Part shown: positions 11,985 to 22,975 of the stretch, one piece after another | Layout of the letters: each line of letters starts with the position of its first letter | Numbering within the stretch: the stretch's first letter is position 1 | DNA from: Ceratotherium simum simum | Lineage: Eukaryota; Chordata; Mammalia; Perissodactyla; Rhinocerotidae | Assembly: GCF_000283155.1 (NCBI RefSeq) | Contig: NW_004454170.1 | Coordinates: 10,869,594-10,933,593 of the forward strand | Reading direction: 5' to 3' | DNA length: 64,000 nucleotides | Notes under the pieces: model-generated | The model's input: the letters and a program-made list of their open reading frames with translations, nothing else | What the model was told of the DNA's origin: nothing | Database searches by the model: none | Position numbers and translations under genes: made by a program

Positions 11985-13085
11985 GGTGACCTAGCAGAGG
12001 CGAACTTGCTGTATTTGGGAATTAAACATGGAGATATACACATTAGCCTGCCCCCCAGCTATAGAAATGATTGGGATGAGATTGCCAAACACATTTAGAA
12101 ATGAGACTAATGCAATCAATTCACCACATCTTTTGACAAATTCTAAGGGTAGATATGGCTCACCTTGTTCAAGGATAGTAAGGCCTATTAAAACAGTGAA
12201 TAAAGGAAGACTCAAGGAAATGCATACTGCAAAGAACTATCAATGTCAGGATTCAGATTTAAAATTCAGAAAATTTTTTGACATCTTCAATAGAGGCCAA
12301 ATCAACATAGATAAAAGAAAACTGCTGTAGGATGAGGTAAAAAGAAAAGATGGACAGAAATGGAAGGATAGAAAAAAACCCTAAAATTTTGATAGCAGTA
12401 CTTAGATGCAAAATGGAGTCAATGAAGAACACTAAATGATATACTGGAGAGTCATGTTGTTCTGAAGGACAAACTTTAAAGGCAGAGGAGGAAAATGGAT
12501 AAAAGTTATGAGATAGAAAATGATAGAAGTGAAAGACAGAATGGAGAGCCAGCACATGAATAATTGGTGCCTCTGAAGCAGGGGACAGAATAAATGGAAA
12601 AGAGCAAAACTCAAATATATAAATATGTGAAGAAAGACACATTTTTTTGAACTGAAGAGAAACTTGTAGGTAGATTTTAAAGACTATTCTAGACAAAATT
12701 AATGAAAAGAAAACCATACCTAGACATTCTGACAAAAATTTTGAATTACAATGATGATGAAAAATCATACAAAAGTTCACAAAGAACTAGATTATCTACA
12801 AAGAAATAAAAATAATTTTGTCTTTAGATTTCTTAGCTACATTAAGTTTCAGAAAGTAATGGAGAGTTGTCTATGGGATTCTGAGGGGGAAGAATTGTGA
12901 CCCAAGAATTTAAAGCCCAGTCATATTGTCTTGAAAGTGTGAAGGTAAGAGAAAGACAGCCTTGGCTATGCTAGGTTTAGAAAATATACCACACTTGCCA
13001 GTCTTGAAAAATTACTCAAGGATGTTTACCGGAGAGAGTTCTTAGAGAGAAAGCAACATTGAAATCCAGTAATAAAAGTAATAAT
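11985..13085 (+). mobile_element. HAL1/L1M ORF1-like region, sense strand
   Basis: A-rich strand with the landmark block GAAGAAAGACACATTTTTTT near 12630. Then, at about 12820-12990, a decayed L1 ORF1-like C-terminal region: TTAAGTTTCAGAAAGTAATG, GGATTCTGAGGGGGAAGAAT and AAGTGTGAAGGTAAGAG. It carries stops and indels and cannot make a protein. The 173-aa reverse-strand frame (12259-12780) is the poly-T shadow of this A-rich LINE. Confidence 0.65.
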
Positions 13086-13375
13086 AATGGTAATAATAAT
13101 AATAGCAGCAAACACAGTGCTTACTGTGTGCCAGGCACTGTTCTAAGACCTTCATTCACGTTAACTGGTATAAACTTCACACCACATTATGAAGTATGTA
13201 CTATGAATATGCCCATTTTATAGATGAGGAGCTGAAGGACAGCTGAGTTAAGTAACTTTACCCAAGGTTACATGACCAGTGGATGGCGCAGCAGCATTTG
13301 GACTCAGGGAGCTGCTGCCAGAGTCCTTCCTCTTTACCTTTATGCTCTGTTACGTTCCTGTTGTAAAAGGCTGAC
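13086..13375 (+). mobile_element. MIR SINE, nearly full length, with (TAA)n
   Basis: A short TAA-rich run (13077-13104) leads into CAGTGCTTACTGTGTGCCAG, CCCATTTTATAGATGAGGAG, AGTAACTTTACCCAAGGTTA and GGATGGCGCAGCAGCATTTG. This is the full MIR order in sense orientation. It lies inside the L1/HAL1 tract. Confidence 0.85.
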
Positions 13376-14110
13376 AGTCAGCTCTAAAATTGTTTAAGTT
13401 ACAGTTAGGCATAAATTACTTTTTTATGTGTGATTATAAAAATGAATGCAAATGTCTTATTCATAAAAAAGAATATAAAATATAAAAATAATATAAAGTA
13501 ATTATAATAATCTGGGGTTAAAAGCTTAGATAATATAACTGAACTCCAAAACATTTGTATACTACTCTCTCTTTTAGCATTTTAAGAAATCACACTCCCT
13601 CCCTGGGTCCTAAATTTCTGAGCTTAAATACGAGGATCTTAAAAGATATTTTTTCATGTTTGAATCTGACAATTAGAGAAATATACACTTCACAATGCTC
13701 TTAAAAAATGCGTAGGTAACCAAGGTCAGAAATAAAAACTAGAAAAGTAAATGTGAAATATTTAACAAATGATAGACAACAAAGACCAAAATAAAGAAGC
13801 AAAACAAAAATAAAGCACAAAACAAAACAAAAATGTAGGCCCAAATATATCAGCAAAAACTATAAATATAAATATGTTAAACATGTCTATTATAAAATAA
13901 AAAAAATCTCAGAATGGGTCTTAAAACAAAATATGGTTCACAAGAGACATATCTGTAAAAAAAAAAAGTCATATAATATGACTAAAAATGAACGAATGGG
14001 CAAAGATGTGTCAGGCAGCTGCAAACAAACAACAAAATAATATATATATATTCTTAGTACTAAAATAGACTCAAAAGCAAAGATCATAAAACAACAAAGA
14101 AACCTACTAT
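13376..14110 (+). mobile_element. L1M fragment (ORF2 start region), sense strand
   Basis: A-rich DNA. From about 13830 it matches the beginning of L1 ORF2: CAGCAAAAACTATAAATATA, then GGTTCACAAGAGACATATCT. All reading frames are broken. It is continuous in orientation with the pieces before and after it. Confidence 0.65.
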
Positions 14111-14307
14111 CAGTGGTGTGTCAGAGCTGGCTTGTGCTGGCTTGTGAGAGCCCGTTGTGTCCATCTCATCCCAACTCCGAGTGATTTTACATCAGTAACT
14201 TGAAATTAGCCATGGTGGGAGCGTTTACACCACAGAATTGGCAAACAGTACAAATCACGGCTTTTTAATTTTTTCTTTAGAGAGCCAGTTTACCAGCATA
14301 CCACTTG
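14111..14307 (+). mobile_element. Non-autonomous hAT element with inverted termini
   Basis: About 197 bp bounded by CAGTGGTGTGTCAGAGCTGG and its inverted partner, which ends GCCAGTTTACCAGCATACCA. Internal phrases include CCATGGTGGGAGCGTTTACA and TACAAATCACGGC. It is a MITE-like relic of Charlie/MER3 style. The exact family is uncertain. It interrupts the L1. Confidence 0.65.
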
Positions 14308-15430
14308 TTACCTTATATTGATTGAGTAAAATTCACAAGGGAGATATGCATCATATATTTCTATGTACCATGAACGTTGTATTGAAATATATAAGGTAAA
14401 ATTGCTGGAAATATATAAGGAAATCAACAGAGAAACAATAGTAATAAGCAACTTCAATGTTTCTCTCTCATTCTTTTGATAAAATGAGTCTGCAACCAAT
14501 AAATATGTAGCGAATTTGAACTATATAAAGAATTAAGTTGATTTAATAAATACGTATATATTGAACAGGATATGCTATGGTATATGTTAGTTCTTTTCCA
14601 GCATCCATGCAACCTCTAAGACTCAACCAAAAATCTCAATTAACTCCCAAAAGCAGATGTGGTACAGGCTGTCTTCTCTGGTCATACTGCAACACAACTA
14701 GAAATTAATAATAAAAATTTAACTTAAGAAAAAATATACCCAACCACATGGAATTTTGCCCCAAACAACAAAAAGCAGCCATTAAACCTCCAATCAAACC
14801 ATAAAAGTAAGAAAACAACAACACAGCCTCCTCCAATAACTTCTAAATAATATGAGGCTATTAAAATTTCAATTACATATAACTTAGAAAATAACAAAAA
14901 GAACACTACATATCAAAACTTATTGGATGCAACCAAAGAAGTAACAGAATTAAAACTCATTGTCTTAAATGTCTTAATATTAAAAAATTAATGAAAATAA
15001 ATGAATTGTATTTCAGCTCAAGAAATTAGAAATAGAGTTAATAAAACAATCCCAAGGAAAGCAAGTTGAGGGAATTAAAGATAAAAGCAGAGATTTATAA
15101 ATTCTTTAACAGTTACAAAGTAGTGAAGTTAATAAATAGATCCAAGACCTAGGATTTTGAGAAGACTAAAAAATTATTAAAACTTGGAAAATATAATAAA
15201 GAAAAAACCTCAATGTAGGAATCAAAATGGGATATAACTAAATACATAGAAAAAGTTTCAAAAATTTTAAGAGACTACTAGTTAAAATTCTGTATTACTA
15301 ATTGTAAAAATTGTGTCAAGGTAAAACTGAATAAACTAATGACTAACAAAGTTGAAAAATTACTCAAACAGTTACATTAAGTAAGAAAAGGCTCAAGGTC
15401 TTGCTATGCTGAGTATTTTCAAGCTATTAA
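14308..15430 (+). mobile_element. L1M ORF2 fragment, sense strand
   Basis: A-rich DNA in the order of L1 ORF2 (endonuclease end into the start of the RT domain). Landmarks are CTTCAATGTTTCTCTCTCAT near 14452, GGTCATACTGCAACACAACT near 14680, AAAACTTATTGGATGCAACC near 14914 and AAGAGACTACTAGTTAAAAT near 15268. Many stops. Confidence 0.7.
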
Positions 15431-15652
15431 AGAATAGATAACTCCTGGGGCTGGCCTGGTGGCATAGTGGTTAAGTTTGTGCATTCCGCTTCAGCGGCTC
15501 AGGATTTGCTGGTTTGGATCCCGGGTGTGGACTCCTCATCAAGCTATGCTGAGGTGGCATCCCACATAGAAGAGCTACAACTCTACAACTATGATACACA
15601 ACTATGTACTGAGGTTTGGGGAGGAAAAAAAAAAGAAGAATATATAACTCCT
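15431..15652 (+). mobile_element. ERE SINE, plus strand, with target-site duplication
   Basis: Body 15447-15636. It starts GGGGCTGGCCTGGTGGCATA and has B box GGTTTGGATCCCGGG. This copy carries the 'CAACTATGATACACAACTA' middle module, ends at GAGGTTTGGGGAGG plus A-run, and has no GTTAGCTCAG tail module. The 16-bp target-site duplication AGAATA(G/T)ATAACTCCT at 15431-15446 and 15637-15652 differs at one base. It is inserted in L1. Confidence 0.9.
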
Positions 15653-17052
15653 GTCCTGTAAAATTACTATAAAAATAATGTGAAAGTTTGTAATTCCATT
15701 TCCTGAGTGAGCATAATCCTGTACTATAACCTGTCAAAGATAACAACAACCAAAATTAACAAACAATTTCTTTGAGGATATATCCATTGTGAACATATAT
15801 GATGAACATATCATAAAAGAAATGTAAGTGATATATTAGCAAGTAAAATCTACCAGTAAGTTAAAAAATAGGTTTTGGCCAAGAGTTTTTACTCTAGTTA
15901 TACAGGATTTTTCCACATTAGAAAATCTCTTATTATTATGACTCACAATAATTTAGAAATTTAAAAAAACACTTCATTTTAATGGACAAAGAAAGACTTT
16001 TGATAAAATTAAGCAACTCTTCCTAAGAATATAAATGTGTTTTCTTTACATGCTGAAGATTCCTTATTTTATATCAACATTTGGCATCATAAACAGTGTT
16101 ATAACACTTGAGGAAGGCTCACTGAAGATCATGATGCACGTTCCCACCTCCATTTTTAGTTGTTCTCCAGTCGTACCAGAGCCTAAGACAAGACAAAGAG
16201 CTAGAAGTACAGAACTGGAATGGACTTGATAAAATTATAATTATTTTCAGATGATATGATTATACATCTAAAAAGATAAAGTATCAAAACATTTTAAAAT
16301 AAATTATGGAGTTCAGGAGGGTGCCAATATGTAAAACAAACCAAAAAAAGTCATCTGCTTTCATATCTACCATAGAATCTATTAAAAAATAGAAAAACAT
16401 TGTATTAATAATAGCAACAAAATTTATAAAATACCTAGGGAAAAAAACTTATTGAAAGAGAACTATAAAATGTTATTGGAAGACATGAGAGAAAATATGA
16501 GTGAATGGATGAAAAGAATCAATATTTAAAGATATCAATAATCTACAGATTTAATTCAATTTCAATCAAAATTTCCAGATTATTATATTTGGAACATGAC
16601 AAAATTATCCTAGATGTAACTAAATGATTAAACCTGAGATAATAGAGTTTGAAGGAAGAACAGAAGACTAGGTGTGCTCTATAAGGTATAAAATGTACTA
16701 TAAAGGTTGAATAATTAAAGTGGTAAGGTGACATCTTAAACCACTGAGGGAAAAAAAAAGATTACTCAATAAATGGTGTTTTAAAAGTTAGATTATCATT
16801 TAGAGAATAAAATTAGATTCTCCCAGTTCACTCCCTAAGACAAATTCCCGTACGGAAGAAATACTTTCCTCACACCAAAAGTAAAATATATGCAAGTATT
16901 AGAAGCAAATACAGATGAATACTGATATCATCTTTGCTGTGAGAAAAATATTTCTTCACAGATCAAAAGGCATAAATCATTTATTTTTCTGGCATTTGTT
17001 TGGCACTTAGTTGACTTACAAAGGAAAAAAAATGGGTAGATTTTTTTACATT
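15653..17052 (+). mobile_element. L1M ORF2 fragment (RT to C-terminal part), sense strand
   Basis: The continuing L1 has landmarks AATAATAGCAACAAAATTTA near 16407, AAATACCTAGGGAAAAAAAC near 16429 and AATAATCTACAGATTTAATT near 16536. The order matches L1 ORF2 downstream of the RT core. No continuous frame exists. Confidence 0.72.
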
Positions 17053-17324
17053 AAAATTATGGGGGCTGGCCTGGTGGCGTAGTGTTCAAGTTTGCGCACT
17101 CTGCTTCGGCGGCCTGGGATTCGCGGGTTCAGATCCCCAGCGTGGACCTACGCACAGCTCGTCAAGCCATGCTGTGGCGGCATCCCATATACAAAATAGA
17201 GGAAGATGGGCACAGATGTTAGCTCAGGGCCAATCTTCCTCAGCATAAAGAGGAGGATTTGCAGTGGATGTTAGCTCAGAGCCAGTCTTCCTCACAAAAA
17301 AAAAAAAAAGAAAAAAAAATTATG
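17053..17324 (+). mobile_element. ERE SINE, plus strand, two tail modules
   Basis: Body 17062-17315. It starts GGGGGCTGGCCTGGTGGCGT and has two successive tail modules (GATGTTAGCTCAGGGCCAAT, then GATGTTAGCTCAGAGCCAGT) before the A-tail. AAAATTATG at 17053-17061 and 17316-17324 is a 9-bp target-site duplication. It is inserted in L1. Confidence 0.92.
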
Positions 17325-17850
17325 TTTACAAAAATACCATAAATTTATTGATTAGGAATATCCATGGCTAGTAATAACAGAAAACCTGACTTAAACCTAC
17401 CTTAAATAGATAATGATTTATTTATCTCATGCAATAAGCAATCTGGAGATTGGTAGTCCAGCTGATACTGTGGCTCAGGAAATCTGGGCTGTCTCCATCT
17501 TTCTATTTCCTATCCGTAGAGTATAGAGCTTTGTCCTCGTGGAAGTCACCTCATGGTGGCATGATGATTGTTGATGTACCTCTAGGCCCATATTCATTTT
17601 CCAGATAGAAAGAAGGCAAATAGGCAAAATCCCCAAGAAGCATGCCAGGAGAGTCTATCCCTTATTAAAAAAAATTCTTTTTTTCCAGGGCCTTACCCAG
17701 CAACTTTCATTAGTATCTCATTGGCCATAATTGGTCACATGGCCACTCCTAGCTGCAAGGGAGTCTGGGAAAGTGCACTTTCCAGCCTCTATTAAAGAGG
17801 AAAGATAGGGAGATAGAGATTATAAATGGCTTTTAAATGTCCAATCCACA
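17325..17850 (+). repeat. Unclassified old interspersed repeat
   Basis: ATAGATAATGATTTATTTAT, CTCATGCAATAAGCAATCTG, GGTGGCATGATGATTGTTGA and CTCATTGGCCATAATTGGTC then CACATGGCCACTCC match the outline of a common mammalian element ('...CATTGGC...ACATGGCC...') that I cannot name safely (LTR or DNA class). A related block is at 50280-50750. It interrupts L1. Confidence 0.4.
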
Positions 17851-18498
17851 ATAAGCAAAATTAAAAGACAAATAAATTGCAGAAAATATTTGTACTATAT
17901 AAGACAAAGGTCAATATCATTAATAAATAAAGAGCTTCTAGAGGTCATTGGAAACAAACTCGGTAAAAAATGATATAAATATGACAGTAACAAAAGAAGG
18001 TATACAATGGCCAATTGACACATTAAACGTTTAGCCTTTCTACTACGTACAAATTAAAATGCGATATCACTTTTATGTACTAAACTTGCAAAGATTATAG
18101 GAAAAGATATCAGTACAAGGATGTTTATCCCCCTATATAGTGACAATTTAATAACTGTAAATGTCCAAAATGGGAGAATTGGTCAAATAAATTATAGCTC
18201 ATCTATAGATCAGATTATCATGTAGTTATTAAAAATACATTTTCCATGATTACATGGGAAATATTTATAACATATTGTTAATATTATTAACATTTTTAGG
18301 TTGTTAAATGTTCCAAAAAATCATTTTACAAAATAATATAGTCCATACAATCCCATTGAAAATTAATAGAAGAAAAGATAAAGAATATTTCATGGTTATC
18401 GTTAGATAATAGAATTATGGATGGATCTTTATTTTCCTTTGCTTTACCTATTTGCATTTTCTAAATATTCTACAATAAATTTGAATTACTTTTATAAT
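17851..18498 (+). mobile_element. L1M 3' end, sense strand
   Basis: This is the terminal part of the L1: AGAAGGTATACAATGGCCAA near 17995, AAATAATATAGTCCATACAA near 18331, GATAATAGAATTATGGATGG near 18405 and TTCTACAATAAATTTGAATT near 18468. The last is a typical L1MC/ME-type 3' UTR ending. The following ERE sits at its tail. Confidence 0.75.
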
Positions 18499-18776
18499 AA
18501 GAAAAAACAACTGGGGCCAGCCCGGTGGCGCAAAGGTTAAGTGTGCGTGGTCTGCTTCGGTGGCCCCGGGTTTTGCGGGTTCGGATCCCGGGCGCGCACC
18601 AACACACAGCTTGTCAAGCCATGCTGTGGTGGTGTCCCATATAAAGTAGAGGAAGATGGGCATGGATGTTAGCCCAGGGCCAATCTTCCTCAGCAAAAAA
18701 GAGGGGGATTGGCAATGGATGTTAGCTCAGGGCTGATCTTCCTCACAAAAAAAAAAAGAAGAAAAGAAAAAACAAC
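18499..18776 (+). mobile_element. ERE SINE, plus strand, two tail modules
   Basis: Body 18512-18763. It reads GGGGCCAGCCCGGTGGCGCA with B box GGTTCGGATCCCGGGCGCGC and two tail modules. The 13-bp AAGAAAAAACAAC repeated at 18499-18511 and 18764-18776 is a clean target-site duplication. Many CpGs survive, suggesting a young copy. Confidence 0.94.
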
Positions 18777-19555
18777 CAATAAAATCATTATAATAAAAGA
18801 TGTGGATTGAAACTGGAACAGAAACAAGGAATCAGGAAAGCATTAGATATTAAGGCTGACTGAAGATTAATCCTCTCTTTTCTCGTGACCAGGCAGTCTT
18901 ACTCTTATGGTTTCTCTGCTTTCCTTTCTGCATATGCTCTATGTTTCTCTGCCTAATAAGTGGCTTATTTTTTCTTTATACTCTCTATATCTTTTCATAC
19001 CTCACAAGTTTTTCTCTATGGCTGCTCAATCTCTTCTCTACCTTGTTGTTGCAACTTCTTCCTAATTTTGGCTTGCCGTGATCCTCAACTCTCCCTCTTG
19101 GCCACATAGTTTCATTCACCACAGGGAGCCACATAATTGTTTCCAGATTTCCTCCATTTGAAGTCCTGAGAGTGAGAATCTGGTTAGCCTAGCCAGTCTT
19201 TTCCCACCAAGCCATGATAGAGACAGCTGACAAGTTGTGGGTCTGTTGTCGTTGGTCAGGTTCCCTCCTTGGTTTAATCAACAGAGACTGGGTGAGCAGG
19301 GTGATCTGTGGTACAAAGCAGGTTGACGTGGCGTTCCCCTTCAGCAGGGGCTCTGGATGCGATGCCTGTGGCAGTCACTGCTGCCACTGTGATTGACATA
19401 TGGAGTACACTTCACCTCTTGCCTGCTCTCACACACACCCTCTTTCTCACATCATTGTTCCATAAAAGATCTTCTCGCCTATCAACCTTTAATTATCACA
19501 TATAAAACCAAAAAAATCCTCATTCTCTATCTGTATTTAGAACCTGGGACATTTC
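18777..19555. other. Unassigned sequence, possibly an old repeat
   Basis: Pyrimidine-rich to about 19100, then CCATAGTTTCATTCACCACA-like and GAGAGTGAGAATCTGGTTAG phrases that suggest an old interspersed repeat. I cannot name it. Short frames at 19214-19505 overlap in different phases and have no motif. Confidence 0.3.
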
Positions 19556-20045
19556 AAAATATGTTTGTTAGAATTAAAACAAGGATCGGATACTACTTTC
19601 ACGCAAGAGATTGGCAAAACAAACGCACAAAAATTGATAACATCTAGTGCTAGTGAGGATATTGTGGACATTGTCATTCTTGTACAATGCCGGTGTGTAA
19701 ATGTGAGCTGCTAAAACCTTGTGGAAAAATAATCTGAAAATATCTATTGAAATTATAAAAGCATATTTTTTTATTCTAATCACCTCACTTCCAGAATTTA
19801 TTCTGTAGAAATTAATGTATCAGTACGTAAGAATATGTATGAGGATATTTATACAGTATCTTTTGCAATAAGAAAAGTCTGGAAACAATCTGAATGTTCA
19901 TCAAAAGGGGATGCATGAATACATCATGATTTATGTGGATTCTCGTGAACTTATTAAACAGAATAAGTTAGAACTATACTTATATCTAGAAAAGTGTTCA
20001 TAATTTTAAAATTAAACTAACATTAATTAAAATTAAAATTAAAAT
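19556..20045 (+). mobile_element. L1M 3' fragment, sense strand
   Basis: GCTAGTGAGGATATTGTGGA near 19650, TGGAAAAATAATCTGAAAAT near 19722, CTTCCAGAATTTATTCTGTA near 19789 and TCTGGAAACAATCTGAATGT near 19878 follow the order of the L1 ORF2 C-terminal region. It is a second L1, separate from the one ending at 18.5 kb. Confidence 0.7.
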
Positions 20046-20809
20046 ATTTCCAACTTTTGAAGCATGATAGCAAATTTATGGAATCCCCTCATTATTGTGG
20101 ATTCCTCCCTTCTGGTGTTCTGTGTCCTTCCAGACTGATTGCTCTCTGTCTGTCACATGGCTGTTATTCTGTGCTTTACTTTACTTCTGGCCTGAAGCCA
20201 ATATTCCAGGCCTTTCTGTTTTGTACTACTCTTTTGTCTTGCTGGAGCACATCCTCAAGCAATTTCCTAATACAAAGTGTGGGAGATAAAGTTTCAGAGG
20301 CTTTGCATGTCTGAAAGTGTCACACTGTGTGGACAATTTAAGTGGATATTAAATCCAATTACCCTCAGAATTTTGAAAAGTATTATTTTCATCATTCAGT
20401 GTTGCTCCTGGAAAATTTGATGCCATTTTTATTCTCATTTCTTTGCAGCTGGCTTGATTTTTTCTTTCTGGAAGCTTCTAAAATCATCTCTTAATCTCTA
20501 ATAATTTGAAAGGTCTCAACATTTATAGTTCCTTTTTCATTCATTGTGTTACTCACAATGAACTCATTTATCAAAAACTGGTGTTCTTTGGTGCAGGGAC
20601 ATTTCTTCTATTATTTCTTCTTTCTAATATCTCTGAGACTCCTATTAATTAAATATTGAAGCTATTGGATTGATTTGTATTTCTTCTCATCTTTATTTGT
20701 ATCTGATATTTTGTATCTCTTTCTTTTTAAATCACTTTAGGTGATTTCCTTGATTTTATTTTTCAAACTTATTCTGAATTTTCTATTTCATCAATCCTAT
20801 ATTCAATTG
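20046..20809 (-). mobile_element. Probable antisense L1/HAL1-related sequence
   Basis: From about 20360, CTCAGAATTTTGAAAAGTAT, GTGTTGCTCCTGGAAAATTT, GATGCCATTTTTATTCTCAT and TTTCTTTCTGGAAGCTTCTA match a pattern I associate with antisense old L1 5' sequence. 20046-20340 is unassigned. Confidence 0.45.
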
Positions 20810-21081
20810 CCATGTGTTTGTTTTTTTGTTTTTTTTTTTGTGAGGAAGACCAGCTCTGAGCTAACATCCGATGCCAGTCCTCCTATTTTTTGCTGAGGAA
20901 GACTGGCCCTGGGCTAACATCCGTGCCCATCTCCCTCTACTTTATATGGGACACTGCCACAGCATGGCTTGACAAGCAGTGCATCGGTGTGCGCCCAGGA
21001 TCCGAACCTGAGAACCCTGGGCTGCCGCAGCAGAGCATGCGCGCTTAACCGCTGTGCCACCAGGTCAGCCCCCCATGTGTT
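20810..21081 (-). mobile_element. ERE SINE, minus strand, two tail modules
   Basis: Body 20819-21072. It begins with a T-run and GTGAGGAAGACCAGCTCTGA, has two reverse-complement modules (AGCTAACATCCGATGCC and GGCTAACATCCGTGCCC), and ends GTGCCACCAGGTCAGCCCCC. The 9-bp CCATGTGTT at 20810-20818 and 21073-21081 is the target-site duplication. Confidence 0.92.
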
Positions 21082-21540
21082 CTTTCTTATACCCTCTTCA
21101 AATCTTTTTCAATAGCATCCCATCTTTGTTTTATAGATCTTCTTAGATATTTTGAATATATTAGTTAAGGTTTTGTTTTTTGTTGTTGTTCTTTATTCAT
21201 CCCAGAAATTACCTATTTTCTCCACAGACATTTTTTGGTTATTTTGAACTGTCTCTTTCATATTTCTGTCTTTCCTCCAGTGTCCCATAATCCTTGCTTG
21301 TCCATTTATTTGTAGCGTGAGGGAGTGGAAATACTGACTGGGATCTCCGGTTATTTCTGTAGGGCCTGTTGCCTGCCAGGCTTCCTTTTAAGGTAGGCAG
21401 TTTAGAGAGCCGCCTTAATGCTGGGGGTCCCCTAAATGCCAAAATGTCCCTCACTAGCTGTCCTCGTTCTCCTTGGTCCACTCAGTTTCTTTAGCCATAA
21501 ATTCTTGATTTTTTTTAACCTGGGATAAAAACACCTGGGT
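21082..21540. other. T-rich sequence, possible continuation of antisense L1-like DNA
   Basis: Continues the T-rich texture of 20.4-20.8 kb after the ERE. The 80-aa minus-strand frame at 21239-21481 has no recognised motif. Confidence 0.3.
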
Positions 21541-21674
21541 TGCTAAGTGTGGAACGGAGATCGAGTCACGATACAGAATTTCAACGAATTGCTTCTTTTC
21601 CTGTCCCCTTTCTTATTCCCACCCGCTTCCAGCCCTCAGATCAGCTCCTCCCGGGCCTCAGGCTCCTCTTCGCG

Positions 21675-21880
21675 TAGTCTAGGTTCCAGCTNNNNNNNNN
21701 NNNNNNNNNNNNNNNNNNNNNNNNNNNNNNNNNNNNNNNNNNNNNNNNNNNNNNNNNNNNNNNNNNNNNNNNNNNNNNNNNNNNNNNNNNNNNNNNNNNN
21801 NNNNNNNNNNNTAGTCTAGGTTCCAGCTCCCTCATAGTCTAGGTTCCAGCTGCCTTGTAGTCTAGGTTCCAGCTGCCTCG
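21675..21880. repeat. 23-bp minisatellite (VNTR) interrupted by the gap
   Basis: The core TAGTCTAGGTTCCAGCT begins at 21675, then again at 21812, 21835 and 21858. The last three units are exactly 23 bp apart and differ only in the final six bases. The first visible unit runs straight into Ns. The array clearly spans the gap. Confidence 0.95.
21692..21811. other. Assembly gap of 120 N
   Basis: A run of 120 undetermined bases inside a tandem array, the typical place for an assembly to break. Reading frames across it are meaningless. Confidence 1.
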
Positions 21881-22754
21881 GCTGCCTCACCACCGCTGAT
21901 CCGCAATGTACTTTCTGTCCTACGGCAAGAGCGGGTGGAGCCTTCTCCTCCACTTGTGAAATACTCTCTGCTTTCTTTGCTGGTAACTTATAACACTTTA
22001 TCATTTGTGATTATTTTGTGTAGCTTTTGTAGCCTATTTTGTGATTTATAAAGAATACAGAGAGGAGGAGACAAGAAAACAAATCCTTTCCTGTCTCAGG
22101 CTCGGTTTCCTACACTAGCTGTGCCTGCCTTTCTTCAGCCTAAGCAAGCTCATGTAGCGAGCACACCTAAATTTAACAGTAGAGCAAACCAAGCACCTGG
22201 CATAAAACCTCTTACTTGGGAACGTGGAGAGGTGCCCTGTTCCCATTGTAACTTGTCTAATATGGTGCACGGTGTCCGTCTGATTTGTGGTCCTTTACCT
22301 CATTCCTAATCCCGTAAAACTGAGTTAAGGCTAAGTCCCCCACAAGCCACCCTCTGGCGGTCTCAGGGTCCCTGGATTCTATAAACGAAAGCCCAGTGTT
22401 CGCACTGTCACCACATTGGAGAGTGGGGCTGTGGGGCTCCCTGCCCCTCTTCGCCCTGTCATGCTGTGTTCTCCACTTCTACCTGGCCCACGTGTCTTCC
22501 GAGATCCTGTTCTGTGTCCACTGGTTCACCTCACTCCCACCCAATCCAGGACCAATTGCAGCTTTAGTCAGGCTCTTTCAGTTCCGGGAAAAGAGACCCA
22601 TGCAGACCAGGCATGGGAGGCAAAGGGAGGGCGTGACTCAGAGGATACTTGTGAGTTAGGACTAAGTCTCTGGTCAAAGCACCTCCTGAGCGGCTATTTC
22701 TGTCACAGGTCACGTGTTTTCTGATGGTGTCTGAGCTTTTTCTGCATGGCTGCT

Positions 22755-22975
22755 TTAGAGCTAGATTGTCTGGATTCAAAACCTAGTCCTGCCACTTGCC
22801 AGCTATGTGACTTTGGACAAGGTGCTTAACTTCTCTCAGTTTCCTGATCTGCAAAATGGGGATAACAGCAGTGCTTCGTAGGCTTGCTGTGAGGATTAAT
22901 TGAATTAATACATGTAATAGACTGAGAACATTGGCTGGCACATTTTAAGTGCTCAATAATAATTCCTAACGTGTT
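22755..22975 (-). mobile_element. MIR SINE, minus strand
   Basis: GATTCAAAACCTAGTCCTGC, CACTTGCCAGCTATGTGACT, GATCTGCAAAATGGGGATAA, TTGCTGTGAGGATTAATTGA and GGCTGGCACATTTTAAGTGC are the reverse complement of MIR over almost full length. Confidence 0.9.

Larger units (their letters stand above)
21541..22720. other. CpG-richer block of unknown nature
   Basis: Compared with the AT-rich flanks, this block has many CpGs, for example GGAACGGAGATCGAGTCACG, CTTCGCGTAG, CCTACGGCAAGAGCGGG, GGTGTCCGTCTG and TTCTATAAACGAAAGC. It holds the minisatellite and the gap. I do not recognise a repeat family or a coding frame. Options are a small CpG island, or a lineage-specific LTR (it has a TATA-like TTCTATAAACG at about 22378). 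Confidence 0.4.

Noticed and set aside
12259..12780. 173-aa minus-strand frame, the longest in the window
   Set aside because: It is the T-rich complement of an A-rich HAL1/L1 ORF1 relic, is dominated by F/L/S/I, and has no domain.
21547..21819. Frames spanning the gap
   Set aside because: Made of undetermined bases.
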